A stretch of DNA of 64,000 nucleotides from Pedobacter sp. D749 (GTDB lineage: Bacteria > Bacteroidota > Bacteroidia > Sphingobacteriales > Sphingobacteriaceae): positions 620,001-684,000 of the forward strand of contig NZ_CP079218.1 of the NCBI RefSeq assembly GCF_019317285.1, in the 5' to 3' direction. The notes beneath the pieces are model-generated. The model did no database searches, was not told the DNA's origin, and saw nothing but the letters and a program-made list of their open reading frames with translations. Positions 7,965 to 17,457 of this stretch are shown piece after piece. The translations under genes were made by a program, and so were the position numbers. Each line of letters starts with the position of its first letter. Position 1 is the stretch's first letter.

Positions 7965-8144
7965 AGACATAGCCGCGGCTAGTTTTTGAGTTTCAAATTT
8001 TATAAAACTTAACACTTCAATATCTATAGGGTTAAGAGGGCGTATTTCATCTGCTATGGCACCTGAAAATGGCTTAAACCCTAATTATGCTTAGTTGAGG
8101 TTTAAAATGTATGAGACTTTAAAAATTAGTTGCGGTTTTTTTTT
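7965..8144 (+). ncRNA. ssrS: 6S RNA (6S-Flavo type)
   Basis: The RNA would bind the RNA polymerase holoenzyme by mimicking an open promoter. Direct support is structural: 7973-7987 (ccgcggctagttttt) pairs along its whole 15 bases with 8121-8135 (aaaaattagttgcgg), counting G-U pairs. The stem continues inward between about 7989-8003 and 8103-8118. A large internal bubble follows, then a terminal stem pairing agggttaag (8028-8036) with cttaaaccct. The closing stem is followed at once by nine T (8136-8144), a natural 3' end. Position between zapA and rny matches 6S RNA placement in Bacteroidota. The exact 5' end is uncertain. Confidence 0.75.
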
Positions 8145-8158
8145 ACTTAAAAAACAAA

Positions 8159-9730
8159 ATGGAAATAGTTGAAATATTAGGATACGTATTTGCCGTAATA
8201 GCGGGTATAGCTATCGGAGTAGTGGTAGGAAGATTCCTCCTGCGTAACTTGCTTAAACAGCAGGAAGTTGCCGCACAGAACAAAGTGAAAAAGATTTTAA
8301 AAGATGCAGAAAACAATGCAGAGATATTAAAAAAGAATAAACTTTTAGAAGCAAAAGAAAAGTTTTTGCAAATGAAAGCGGAGCATGAGCAAGAAGTGAA
8401 TGCCAAAAATAATAACATTAACCAACGCGAAAACACCATGAAGCAGAAAGAGCAATCGGTGAACCAGCGCATGGAAAACTTCAATAAAAAAGAACAGGAA
8501 CTCGATAAGCACAAAAGCAACCTCGAAAAACAAACTGAACTTGCTATTAAAAAGCAAGAAGAGGTAGAAGTGCTTAAAAATCAACACCTAACACAATTGG
8601 AAACTATTGCAGGTTTATCGGCCGAAGAGGCTAAAAACCAGTTGGTAGAAAATCTAAAAGAAGTTGCCCGTACACAGGCCATGATCCAGATTAAGGATAT
8701 TGTTGACGAAGCAAAATTAACGGCGAGCAAAGAAGCTAAAAAAGTGGTGATCCAAACCATTCAGCGTACGGCCACCGAAGCTGCGATTGAAAACTCTGTT
8801 TCTATTTTTCATATCGAAAGTGACGAGATTAAAGGTCGCGTTATTGGTAGAGAAGGTAGAAATATCCGCGCTTTAGAAGCGGCAACCGGTATTGAGATTA
8901 TTGTGGATGATACACCAGAAGCCATTATTTTATCCGGTTTCGACCCGGTAAGAAGAGAAATTGCCCGTTTAGCTTTACACCGTTTGGTAACAGATGGTCG
9001 TATCCACCCGGCGCGTATTGAGGAAATTGTAGCGAAAACCAAAAAACAGATCGAAGATGAGATTGTAGAGATTGGTGAGCGTACAGTGATCGATTTAGGT
9101 ATCCATGGTTTACATCCGGAGCTGATCCGCATGGTTGGCCGTATGCGTTACCGTTCATCTTATGGACAAAACTTATTACATCACTCTCGTGAGGTAGCTA
9201 ATTTCTGTGCTACCATGGCTGCAGAATTAGGTTTAAATGCTAAAATGGCCAAACGCGCTGGACTATTACACGATATAGGTAAAGTGCCTGATGATAATCC
9301 TGAATTGCCACACGCAATTTTAGGGATGCAACTGGCCGAAAAATATAAGGAACACCCTGAAATCTGCAATGCCATTGGTGCTCACCACGATGAAATTGAG
9401 ATGACTTCAATGATTTCTCCAATCATTCAGGCTTGCGATGCTATTTCTGGTGCCCGTCCTGGTGCCCGCCGTGAGGTTGTAGAAAGTTACATCAAACGTT
9501 TAAAAGATCTTGAAGAACTGGCTTTATCTTACCCTGGTGTAGAAAAAACTTTTGCTATCCAGGCTGGTAGAGAGTTACGTGTAATTGTAGAAAGCGAACG
9601 TATTACCGATGCACAGGCAGAACTTTTAGCCGCTGATATTTCGACTCGTATTCAAACCGAAATGACTTATCCGGGGCAGATTAAGGTTACTGTAATCAGG
9701 GAAACCCGTTCTGTAGCATTTGCGAAATAA
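8159..9730 (+). CDS. rny: Ribonuclease Y
   Basis: Membrane-anchored endoribonuclease that starts bulk mRNA decay. 523 residues: an N-terminal membrane helix (about 5-25), a long charged coiled coil (about 35-190), a KH domain with [16 protein letters not shown] (about 225-240), and an HD domain with [10 protein letters not shown] and [11 protein letters not shown] (about 340-375) supplying the metal-binding His/Asp pairs, then a second HHDEIE. Length and order are standard. It begins 15 nt after the T tract of the 6S RNA, so its promoter must lie within or before that RNA, or some transcripts read through. Confidence 0.96.
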   Translation: MEIVEILGYVFAVIAGIAIGVVVGRFLLRNLLKQQEVAAQNKVKKILKDAENNAEILKKNKLLEAKEKFLQMKAEHEQEVNAKNNNINQRENTMKQKEQSVNQRMENFNKKEQELDKHKSNLEKQTELAIKKQEEVEVLKNQHLTQLETIAGLSAEEAKNQLVENLKEVARTQAMIQIKDIVDEAKLTASKEAKKVVIQTIQRTATEAAIENSVSIFHIESDEIKGRVIGREGRNIRALEAATGIEIIVDDTPEAIILSGFDPVRREIARLALHRLVTDGRIHPARIEEIVAKTKKQIEDEIVEIGERTVIDLGIHGLHPELIRMVGRMRYRSSYGQNLLHHSREVANFCATMAAELGLNAKMAKRAGLLHDIGKVPDDNPELPHAILGMQLAEKYKEHPEICNAIGAHHDEIEMTSMISPIIQACDAISGARPGARREVVESYIKRLKDLEELALSYPGVEKTFAIQAGRELRVIVESERITDAQAELLAADISTRIQTEMTYPGQIKVTVIRETRSVAFAK

Positions 9731-9736
9731 AGAAGG

Positions 9737-9845
9737 TGATTACACAGATTTTGTGATTACACTGATTAAAATTTATCTCGCTAGCCTCGGTTCGTGTCCT
9801 CACGAAACGATACGAGCAAAAGGTTTGTGAAGACACAAACCTTGG
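9737..9845. repeat. Intergenic repeats: direct TGATTACAC pair and two short palindromes
   Basis: tgattacacagatt (9737-9750) and tgattacactgatt (9754-9767) form a direct pair of a kind common in Bacteroidota intergenic DNA. They are followed by two hairpins with related words: ttcgtg-tcct-cacgaa (9791-9806) and ggtttgtg-aaga-cacaaacc (9822-9841). Both hairpins read as variants of one element. Confidence 0.6.
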
Positions 9846-9869
9846 CGAATGAATTAAACAAAATATTAA

Positions 9870-9896
9870 GCGATGGAATATCCATCGCTTTTTTTT
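9870..9896 (+). terminator. Intrinsic terminator downstream of rny
   Basis: An 8-bp perfect stem gcgatgga / tccatcgc with a 3-nt loop precedes eight T. It sits 140 nt after rny and only 12 nt before the ATG of the next gene, so that gene either has its promoter inside this hairpin region or depends on read-through. Confidence 0.85.
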
Positions 9897-9907
9897 ATTT
9901 TTACATA

Positions 9908-10423
9908 ATGAGCAAGCAAACTATCCAAATCGAACCAAAGAGACTTGTAGATGTGCTTTTTGACAAGTATGCCGAAAGTCACCAAAACCCGACTAACAAA
10001 CTGGTACACTGGATCTGCGTTCCATTAATCGTATTCAGTTTATTGGGTTTAATCTGGCAAATTCCTTTTCCGCATATTGGCTTTTTGGGTAGCTATAACG
10101 GTTTCTTTAACTGGGCTTCGTTCCTTTTAGCCTTTAGCTTGTATTATTATTTTACTTTATCACCTGTATTGTTTTTTATGATGATCTGGGTGGTTGGCCT
10201 AATGAGTTACATCATCGTAAAAATTGAGCAGGTGGTAGGCTTAGGAACTGGCACTGCTTATGCCATTTATGCAGCAATATTTGTTGCGGCCTGGATTGGT
10301 CAGTTTATTGGTCACAAAATCGAAGGAAAGAAACCCTCATTCCTGGATGATGTTAAGTTCCTGTTAATCGGTCCGATCTGGTTATTGCACTTCATTTGCA
10401 AGAAAACGGGGATTAAATATTAG
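9908..10423 (+). CDS. Mpo1-like (DUF962/YGL010w) membrane protein
   Basis: 171 residues with about four membrane helices. The N-terminal motif ESHQNPTNKLVHWICVP and the late GHKIEGKKPS are the conserved His-containing signatures of the DUF962/Mpo1 family. Yeast Mpo1 is an iron-dependent dioxygenase that shortens 2-hydroxy fatty acids during phytosphingosine breakdown. Sphingobacteriaceae make sphingolipids, so a related role is reasonable but inferred. The ATG at 9908 is preferred: an upstream in-frame extension would run back through the terminator hairpin at 9870-9896. Nothing in the neighbours helps assign a pathway. Confidence 0.85.
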   Translation: MSKQTIQIEPKRLVDVLFDKYAESHQNPTNKLVHWICVPLIVFSLLGLIWQIPFPHIGFLGSYNGFFNWASFLLAFSLYYYFTLSPVLFFMMIWVVGLMSYIIVKIEQVVGLGTGTAYAIYAAIFVAAWIGQFIGHKIEGKKPSFLDDVKFLLIGPIWLLHFICKKTGIKY

Positions 10424-10436
10424 GATTGAAATGTTG

Positions 10437-10514
10437 TTAACTTAGAATTAACCTTAAGGTAAACAAACCTTAATTAACATCTAACCTGCAGTTAACACTG
10501 TGGTAATAATTTTG
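10437..10514 (+). promoter_or_regulatory. Pho-box-like array of 11-bp direct repeats and -7 box
   Basis: TTAAC-type pentamers recur at exact 11-base steps: 10437 TTAAC, 10448 TTAAC, 10459 GTAAA, 10470 TTAAT, 10481 CTAAC, 10492 TTAAC. The -7 box TAATTTTG sits at 10507-10514, ten bases after the last TTAAC. PhoB binds direct repeats on an 11-bp pitch and activates with its last box about 10 bp upstream of the -10, so the geometry suggests phosphate-starvation control. Transcription would start near 10521. Confidence 0.65.
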
Positions 10515-10535
10515 CCCTTATCAAATAAAGGCAAA

Positions 10536-13343
10536 TTGGAATTACTAAACTCTTTTAGAAGAGCGGCACTTACTGTGTTCGCTTTGACGATCAGCATACT
10601 TTCGTATGCTCAAACCGGAAAAATTTCTGGAAAAATAACGGATAAATCTACGGGTCAAACGTTGGTGGGATTATCTGTCCAAATAGAAGGAACATCAATT
10701 GGTAGTACCAGTGATGCTGAAGGTAATTATGTTCTTAATACTGTAAAACCAGGGACTTACCGTGTAAGTTTTTCTTTTATTTCCTTTAAAAAACAGACAA
10801 TTCCGAATGTAAAAGTTACTCCAGGAAAAACGACTGTAATAGATGTTGTAATGGAAGATGATCAATCTACCCTTAATGATGTCGTAATTACAGGATCCAG
10901 AAAAACAGGTACTGAAGTTTCTCTTTTGGCAGAGCTGAAAAAATCCCAGTCCATTGCAAACGGGGTTTCATCTCAAACCATTCAGAGATCTGGTGATACG
11001 GATGCAGCACAGGTGGTGAAACGTGTGCCGGGTATTACTATTGTAGATAATCGCTTTATTAATATCCGTGGTTTAGCCGAACGTTATAATAACGTTCAGT
11101 TAAACAATGTGACAGCACCAAGTTTGGAAACTGACGTTCGGTCTTTCTCTTTTGATTTAATTCCAAGCAATCAGATTGATCGCGTATTGGTTTATAAAAG
11201 TCCTTCTGCTGATATCCCGGCAGATTTCGCAGGAGGTGTTGTAAAAGTCTTTCTTAAGAGTATTCCCGATGACGACCGGTTAACAATAGATTATGGTACA
11301 AGTTACCGCCAAAATGCTACTTTCAAAGATTTCAAGAGGACTAATACTGGAAACTTATACTTTACTGGCTTCAATACAGGTGAAAATGATCTACCTGTTA
11401 ATTTCCCTTCAAATTTAAACCAGGTTAGTGCGAACAAATTAAATGCTGCGGGGCATGCACTCAGAAATAACTGGGTACCTGATGTTAATACTGCTAATTT
11501 GGATCAAAAACTAAATATCTACGGTAGCAAGCGATTTAACATTAACAATAAGTTATTGGGAAATATTACAGCGGTTACCTATAGTAATAGCAAAACAAAT
11601 AATGCTGTTTTTAGAGGAAACTACGAGGTTTACGATCCAATTTCAAAAATTGCTGAAGAAAATTACAGGTATAATGATGATCAATACACCTACAATGTTC
11701 GTTTAGGGGTTGTGCACAACTGGGCTTTTAAATTAGATAACAACAATACTTTCGAGTTCAAAAACTTATACAATCAATTAAGTACATCACAATATGTTAG
11801 TCGCCTGGGGTCTGAAAAGCAGCAAGAGTATGCCAATTATGCATCGAATGTTTTATATCGTGGCATCTATTCCGGACAATTATCGGGTGTTCATAAATTC
11901 AATGAAGAGCATACAAAATTTGACTGGGTTTTAGGTTACAGTAAATCATTTAGAGACCAGCCAGATTATTCACGTTACAGAACACTCGCTAATGGAGATG
12001 GTACATACAATATTTTTGTGCCAACTGGCGGTGCCCAACCAGAGTTCCTGGGAAGATTTTATTCCAAAATGAATGAGGACATCAAAACTGGTGCATTTAA
12101 TGTAGAACAGGCACTTGCTCCAAAATCTGAAGGTTTTAAGCCTTCGATAAAAGTTGGCGGTTATTATGAAGATAAACAAAGAACATTTTCTTCAAGAAAC
12201 ATCGGGTATGTAAGGGCTAATTCATTAAATTTTGATCAGTCATTGTTGAAAGGAACTATAAGTGAGCTTTTTGATTGGAAAAATATCAATACAACTACAG
12301 GAATCAGACTAGACGAGAAATCTAATCCTTACGATAATTATGATGCTTCAAATAAACTATTAGCTGGATTCGCAAATTTTGTTTTGCCATATAAAGACAA
12401 ACTAACAATAGTTGCAGGTGCAAGAGTAGAGAATAACGTTCAAAAACTGAACAGTTTTGATACTGGAGGCCCCGTTAATGTTAATAATGATATTACAAGG
12501 GTACTTCCTTCTGCAAATGTACAGTACAATATAAACGAAAAATCTTTATTCAGGCTGGCTTATGGTAAAACATTAAACAGACCGGAATTCAGAGAAATCG
12601 CTCCTTTTTCATTTTATGATTTTGATCAGAATTTCAATGTTGCAGGTAACCCAAATTTAAAAACAGCAAAGATTGATAATTATGATTTAAAATATGAATT
12701 CTATCCTTCGACAAGCGAACTGATCAGTATTTCAGGTTTCTATAAAAAATTTAAAGATGCGATTGAGATGACTGCTATACCAGGTTCTAATGCACAATCT
12801 TTTAATTTCAATAATGCTCAGAACGTTAGAAATATAGGTGTAGAGCTGGAAATGCGTAAATCACTTGCAGGATTAAGTGAAAGTAAGTTTTTAAATGACA
12901 TCACAATTTTGTTAAATGCCTCTTACATTAATAGTAAAGTAATGTTTGATGGTGCCAACGCAATTGGACAATCAAATAATCGTCCGATGCAAGGTCAATC
13001 TCCATATATTTTAAACGCGGCTATATTCTATAATAACATTAAATCTAAATTTCAAGTTAACCTGCTTTATAATGTTGCTGGAAAACGTATTGCATTTGTT
13101 GGTACAGATCTGATCAGGGATATTTATGAAATGCCGAGAAATGTAGTTGATTTAGTTGTGACAAAAAACTTCACTAATAAACTATCGTTAAAAGCCAACT
13201 TCAACGACTTGCTCAATCAGAACTTTACATTGATGCAAGACGGAAATCAAGATGGAAAATTTGATCAATCAGAAGATCAGGTAACTGCACAATTTAAAAG
13301 TGGCCGTCAATTCGGATTAACACTTTCTTACAAAATATTTTAA
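10536..13343 (+). CDS. TonB-dependent outer-membrane receptor, possibly phosphate-regulated
   Basis: Outer-membrane transporter of about 935 residues. After a signal peptide ending in LSYAQ comes a carboxypeptidase-regulatory-like domain (KISGKITDKSTGQTLVGL), then a plug domain (AAQVVKRVPGITI, INIRGLAERYN, DFAGGVVKV), then a long beta-barrel ending in the aromatic-terminated strand GLTLSYKIF. A GTG at 10500 is in frame, but it lies upstream of the -7 box at 10507-10514, so it would not be on the transcript; the TTG at 10536 gives a 15-nt leader and a well-placed signal peptide. The lipoprotein gene follows after 30 nt and is probably its surface partner. Substrate unknown; the promoter hints at a phosphate-containing ligand. 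Confidence 0.85.
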   Translation: MELLNSFRRAALTVFALTISILSYAQTGKISGKITDKSTGQTLVGLSVQIEGTSIGSTSDAEGNYVLNTVKPGTYRVSFSFISFKKQTIPNVKVTPGKTTVIDVVMEDDQSTLNDVVITGSRKTGTEVSLLAELKKSQSIANGVSSQTIQRSGDTDAAQVVKRVPGITIVDNRFINIRGLAERYNNVQLNNVTAPSLETDVRSFSFDLIPSNQIDRVLVYKSPSADIPADFAGGVVKVFLKSIPDDDRLTIDYGTSYRQNATFKDFKRTNTGNLYFTGFNTGENDLPVNFPSNLNQVSANKLNAAGHALRNNWVPDVNTANLDQKLNIYGSKRFNINNKLLGNITAVTYSNSKTNNAVFRGNYEVYDPISKIAEENYRYNDDQYTYNVRLGVVHNWAFKLDNNNTFEFKNLYNQLSTSQYVSRLGSEKQQEYANYASNVLYRGIYSGQLSGVHKFNEEHTKFDWVLGYSKSFRDQPDYSRYRTLANGDGTYNIFVPTGGAQPEFLGRFYSKMNEDIKTGAFNVEQALAPKSEGFKPSIKVGGYYEDKQRTFSSRNIGYVRANSLNFDQSLLKGTISELFDWKNINTTTGIRLDEKSNPYDNYDASNKLLAGFANFVLPYKDKLTIVAGARVENNVQKLNSFDTGGPVNVNNDITRVLPSANVQYNINEKSLFRLAYGKTLNRPEFREIAPFSFYDFDQNFNVAGNPNLKTAKIDNYDLKYEFYPSTSELISISGFYKKFKDAIEMTAIPGSNAQSFNFNNAQNVRNIGVELEMRKSLAGLSESKFLNDITILLNASYINSKVMFDGANAIGQSNNRPMQGQSPYILNAAIFYNNIKSKFQVNLLYNVAGKRIAFVGTDLIRDIYEMPRNVVDLVVTKNFTNKLSLKANFNDLLNQNFTLMQDGNQDGKFDQSEDQVTAQFKSGRQFGLTLSYKIF

Positions 13344-13373
13344 ATAAAAAAATAAAGACTTAAAATAGGAAAA

Positions 13374-14903
13374 ATGAATATGAAAAAGCTTTACAAGCCA
13401 AAATTTGGTACTAACGGATTCAAAACAATGGTATTTGTTTTGGCAGGGACATTAATTTTTAGTTCATGTAAAAGAACAACTATTATCGAATACAATGAAG
13501 CAGGATATAATTCTGGTAACGGATCTGGCCCAGGTACAAATCCAACTACAGGATTTACTAAACCAATAGTAGAAGTTGCGAATGGAAGCATTACGACAAA
13601 TACTAAATGGACTAAAGACAAAATTTACAGACTTAATGGTTTTGTTAGAGTGGGTAGAGATGCCAAAAACAAAGCTGGTTTAGCGGCAGTTGAAGGAGTT
13701 ACTTTAGAAATTGAAGCAGGTACGGTGATCATCGGCGATAGGGAAACAAAAGGTACTTTAGTAGTACAAAGAGGAAATAAATTAATTGCTGAAGGTACTG
13801 CATCTCAACCAATTATTTTTACATCGGAACGTGCTGCAGGGTTACGTGAGCCAGGAGACTGGGGTGGTGTGGTGTTATGTGGAAAAGCAACTAACAATCA
13901 AGCAGGTGGTGAGGCCGAATTAGAAGGAGCTTACGAAGGCTGGCACGGTGGTACTGTTGATACTGATAACTCTGGTATTTTAAAATATGTTAGAATTGAT
14001 TATGCTGGTACACCGATTAATCCAAACCAAGAGGTTAACTCTTTAACTATGGGCTCAGTAGGTTCGGGAACTGTAATTGATTATGTACAGTGTTCTTATG
14101 GTTTAGATGATGCTTTTGAATGGTTTGGCGGAACTGTAAATGCAAAACACTTAATTGCGTATCGTGGTCTTGATGATGACTTTGACGTTGATTTTGGTTT
14201 CCGTGGTACTGTTCAGTTTGCTATTGGTATCCGCGATGCAAATTCTGCCGATCAATCTGGTTCTAATGGTTTTGAAGTTGATAACGATGGAACTGGATCA
14301 AGCGTTGCACCTTACACATCTGCTCAGTTTTCGAACGTAACAATTATTGGCCCAAAGAAAGACAGAACAAAAACTATTTCAACTCAATTTCAAAATGCAA
14401 TGCATTTGAGAAGGAATAATAAAATAAAAATTTACAATTCTGTATTTACAGCGTATCCTAATGGATTGTTTATAGATGGTTCAACCACATTGGCTAATGC
14501 TGCAAATGGCGAGCTGGTATTAAAAAATATTGTTTTGGCAGGTGTTGATGGTTGGGGGGCAAATGGTTACGGTACTGGTGGTACAACAACATTTCCAAAT
14601 CCAATTGGGGTTGAAACGAAATCAACTGGTAATGTTGGTACGCAGGCAATTGATGTTTGGTTTAAAACAACGTCATTCGCAAACGAAACTTATGGAAAAT
14701 GGCAAGATTTAGGTATTGATGAAACTATTTTTGATTTAGGTGGTACTCCTAAATTCACTTTAAATACCGGATCAATTTTATTAACAGGTGCTAGCTTTAC
14801 AGGCTTAACTGGTTTTGATGTGGTAACTCACCGTGGCGCATTTGGTACTTCAGACTGGACAGCAGGTTGGGCTAACTTTACGCCTCAAACTAGCGTTTAT
14901 TAA
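13374..14903 (+). CDS. Beta-helix-like lipoprotein paired with the TonB receptor
   Basis: 509 residues. A lipoprotein signal peptide ends in the lipobox LIFSSC (about residues 27-32). The body is repetitive, Gly/Asn/Thr-rich and made of short beta strands typical of right-handed beta-helix (pectate-lyase-like) folds: TLEIEAGTVIIGD, KLIAEGTASQPIIFTS, GDWGGVVLCGKA, LKYVRIDYAG. It would sit on the cell surface beside the receptor encoded 30 nt upstream. Such pairs bind and hand over a substrate in Bacteroidota. No catalytic motif is visible. An ATG at 13374 or 13380 are both possible. A terminator follows at 14925-14954. Confidence 0.8.
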   Translation: MNMKKLYKPKFGTNGFKTMVFVLAGTLIFSSCKRTTIIEYNEAGYNSGNGSGPGTNPTTGFTKPIVEVANGSITTNTKWTKDKIYRLNGFVRVGRDAKNKAGLAAVEGVTLEIEAGTVIIGDRETKGTLVVQRGNKLIAEGTASQPIIFTSERAAGLREPGDWGGVVLCGKATNNQAGGEAELEGAYEGWHGGTVDTDNSGILKYVRIDYAGTPINPNQEVNSLTMGSVGSGTVIDYVQCSYGLDDAFEWFGGTVNAKHLIAYRGLDDDFDVDFGFRGTVQFAIGIRDANSADQSGSNGFEVDNDGTGSSVAPYTSAQFSNVTIIGPKKDRTKTISTQFQNAMHLRRNNKIKIYNSVFTAYPNGLFIDGSTTLANAANGELVLKNIVLAGVDGWGANGYGTGGTTTFPNPIGVETKSTGNVGTQAIDVWFKTTSFANETYGKWQDLGIDETIFDLGGTPKFTLNTGSILLTGASFTGLTGFDVVTHRGAFGTSDWTAGWANFTPQTSVY

Positions 14904-14924
14904 GTCTTCAAGAATATAAAATAC

Positions 14925-14954
14925 AAAAAGCCAGATAGAGATATCTGGCTTTTT
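14925..14954 (+). terminator. Terminator of the receptor/lipoprotein operon
   Basis: A 13-bp stem aaaaagccagata / tatctggcttttt with a 4-nt loop. It is A/T symmetric, so it could act in both directions. A related CAGATA/TATCTGG hairpin recurs at 17062-17094. Confidence 0.85.
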
Positions 14955-15058
14955 GTATTTTATATTTCGTGTATAATGTATTTTTAAGCATTAGTTTTAG
15001 TCTTTTAACTTGATGTTTAGTTAATATCGTTTTAATATTCATCATATATTTTTAGTTG

Positions 15059-16765
15059 ATGGAAAACTTAAAAATTAAAGCGCTCAAGATTGCAATAGTT
15101 GCGATTATGTTGTCTGCAGCTATAGTAAGCTGTAAGAAAGAAAGTAGCCCCCTCACGGAGCCTGCTACTTTAAAAATACCAAATAAAATGGCAGTTATTC
15201 CAACTCATGTTTTTGACTGGGAAACAACTGATTATATGCCTACCCCAGTGGGTTTACCGCCTATCTTGGTCCCATGGGCATCTGGCAGTAATCAGTTATT
15301 CCCGGATGAAATTGCTTTTGATTATAAAAAGGCTGATGGTTGGAATCTGGTCTATAATACTTTTAGCCCTACACAAGTAACATCTCCAAATTTTTTCGCA
15401 CTTTACAACAAGTATAGAGGAATAATACGCTTTTACCTGTATCTACCTCCCGGAAGCCCGTATGCATCTTCGTACTTTAGTGATGGATTAGGGATATCTG
15501 GTGGATATGCGTCTTCAATAATGAATTTTTCTAAAGAGATTATTGAGCCTGAAAATGTACAAAAATCTGTAACAAAAATTCAAAATTATCAAATACTATC
15601 AACCGGTGCTTGGTATGCTTGTCAATATGAACTAGCATATGATCCATATATTGCAAACGCCAATCATGAGAATTTAAACTTTGTTTGGAATGTGTCTTCA
15701 ACTAATTTATCACAAATCGTTCTAAATGGAACGTCAAATAGAACTTTAAACGGTACAGTTGGTACTGCAAATTCTGGTGGTTTTAACTTAGGTAGTTTAT
15801 TGGGTAATTTAGGAAATACGGCTATTCATGTAGCTGGTTTTAAGGGGATACAAGCACTAAATCTACCTAAATCAAAAGTCTTTGGAACAGATGTTACAAA
15901 GTCTATAGAGGATGGTATTAAAGGCGGATTAAGTGGTGCGGTTAAAGGGTTTTTTAGTGCGATATTAGGTGGGTCTGCTAGTAGCCCTCAAGTAGTTGAT
16001 TTAAAATTAAAAGTAGAAACTAATTTAACGGGCTCAATAACAAATAATAGTGGTATCCTAAGTACTACTTTAGCAATGCCAGGATCGGCGAATTCGAATA
16101 CAGTTGGATATATACCAAACTATAATAAAATTATGGGTGTTGTAAATATTACTAAATCTCCGGTAGTACATGTTTTTACTGAATTGCTTAACTCACTTGA
16201 AACTCAATCTACTCCAAAAAAATATATAAATGATCATAGCTTAATTTATCTTGATTATGAAAATACGGATAATATTATTTATAATCCAGAAGTTACAAAT
16301 GATGGAACTACAGTTAACCTTATAAGAACGGACTTGTTAGTACCTTATAGGCATAGATATTGGTATCAAGGGGCTAATATTCCTATTCGAAAACCAGTTG
16401 GCGTAACCTGGAACGGTATTGAAAAAACAACAATAGTTCCATTCATAGCTGGAGAATATTTTTCATATAATCTATCTTCTTATACGCTTCCTAAATTTTC
16501 AGGGCGAGATATTGTGAGCGACGAAGTATATATGTATGGGAGTAGTTCAGAAATTAAAAATGATCGTTTTATCGCCTTTAAAGTTCAACATCGTCAAGAT
16601 ATTAGTGGAGGAGGGACATCTAATTATAATGCTACTGATCTTAATGGTGTTTGTGTACGATATACTTTTTTAGTAACTCCACCAAATGGTTCAAATCCTG
16701 TCACAATAGTTAAAACATTTAAAGCAAGTATTGCACCAATAGGTGAAAAAATAACATATCCATAA
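15059..16765 (+). CDS. Lipoprotein of unknown function
   Basis: 568 residues. A lipoprotein signal peptide ends in AAIVSC near residue 25, followed by a KKES sorting-like stretch, so it is anchored in the outer or inner membrane. The mature part is rich in Asn, Ser, Tyr and Thr with no cysteine cluster, no HExxH and no recognised domain. A Gly-rich stretch (GGFNLGSLLGNLGN, then GIKGGLSGAVKGFFSAILGG) sits in the middle. The ATG at 15059 overlaps a TTG three bases earlier; I use the ATG. It stands alone in an AT-rich stretch with no partner gene, which suggests acquired or fast-evolving content. I do not recognise a family. Confidence 0.8.
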   Translation: MENLKIKALKIAIVAIMLSAAIVSCKKESSPLTEPATLKIPNKMAVIPTHVFDWETTDYMPTPVGLPPILVPWASGSNQLFPDEIAFDYKKADGWNLVYNTFSPTQVTSPNFFALYNKYRGIIRFYLYLPPGSPYASSYFSDGLGISGGYASSIMNFSKEIIEPENVQKSVTKIQNYQILSTGAWYACQYELAYDPYIANANHENLNFVWNVSSTNLSQIVLNGTSNRTLNGTVGTANSGGFNLGSLLGNLGNTAIHVAGFKGIQALNLPKSKVFGTDVTKSIEDGIKGGLSGAVKGFFSAILGGSASSPQVVDLKLKVETNLTGSITNNSGILSTTLAMPGSANSNTVGYIPNYNKIMGVVNITKSPVVHVFTELLNSLETQSTPKKYINDHSLIYLDYENTDNIIYNPEVTNDGTTVNLIRTDLLVPYRHRYWYQGANIPIRKPVGVTWNGIEKTTIVPFIAGEYFSYNLSSYTLPKFSGRDIVSDEVYMYGSSSEIKNDRFIAFKVQHRQDISGGGTSNYNATDLNGVCVRYTFLVTPPNGSNPVTIVKTFKASIAPIGEKITYP

Positions 16766-17061
16766 ACAACTAACAATAATGGTTAACTAAAGTAAAACAA
16801 TAACCTTTGAGTTTGTAATTATGACCTTTGAGATAATACTTGTCAATCACCCGATAAATTATTGGTAAACGCAATATAAATCGGCAGTCAGTTTATAATA
16901 TTTTTTGGCTTCGGATAGGTTTAAAAATGCAGGAACTATGGTTGGGTTTACGTAGAATGATAATTTGCCATGTCTACAAAAGTTGATTTTTTTATTTTAA
17001 GCATTTCCATTCGCTCGTCTGGGGCGTTAGATTAGAAGTTCTAATTGTTAAATAATATTAT

Positions 17062-17094
17062 AAAGTCAGATAGCTATATCTGGCTTTATTTTTG
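17062..17094 (+). terminator. Orphan terminator-like hairpin
   Basis: aaagtcagata (17062-17072) pairs with tatctggcttt (17077-17087) over 11 bases with one G-T pair, then tatttttgg. No intact gene ends nearby: the closest stop is about 300 bases upstream. It resembles the hairpin at 14925-14954 and may mark the end of a lost gene. Confidence 0.6.
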
Positions 17095-17099
17095 GTGCG

Positions 17100-17400
17100 C
17101 AGCGCAAGGCAATAAACTATAAAGTTAGAATCCAGAACCGCTCTGCAGTAGGAAGTGTTAGCTTAAAACAAGGGTGTCTGGGTGAACTGCGAAAAGGAAG
17201 TCGGTGGCAAATATGGGGCTTACAAACAGAAAATGTATATGGAGGTGGATTTAGTTCGGGTGATATTGCCAAACAAACAGAAGCCTAATATTGGACGGGA
17301 ACTATTACGTATATACAGCGGCACATCCATAGGAAGTAGATTGTCTTACCTGGGGGTGAATGAGTTCTATCGAATGTCGATTGGATGATAGTCTTCCAAA
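17100..17400 (+). pseudogene. Possible gene remnant
   Basis: Short open stretches occur in different frames (around 17140-17283 and 17182-17388) with protein-like composition, for example WQIWGLQTENVYGGGFSSGD in one frame before a stop. No frame is intact and no start is convincing. It could be the decayed 3' end of a gene or chance. No family recognised. Confidence 0.25.
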
Positions 17401-17457
17401 TAATTATTTGGAAGACTTAGCCACTAACCATAAAATTAATGGCTTCAGAGGATATAA

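Noticed and set aside
8143-8587. Minus-strand open frames inside rny
   Set aside because: Antisense shadows of the charged coiled coil, with Phe/Leu/Ser-rich composition typical of reversed Lys/Glu codons.
10500-10535. GTG at 10500 as start of the TonB receptor
   Set aside because: The -7 box at 10507-10514 lies downstream of it, so the codon should not be transcribed from this promoter.
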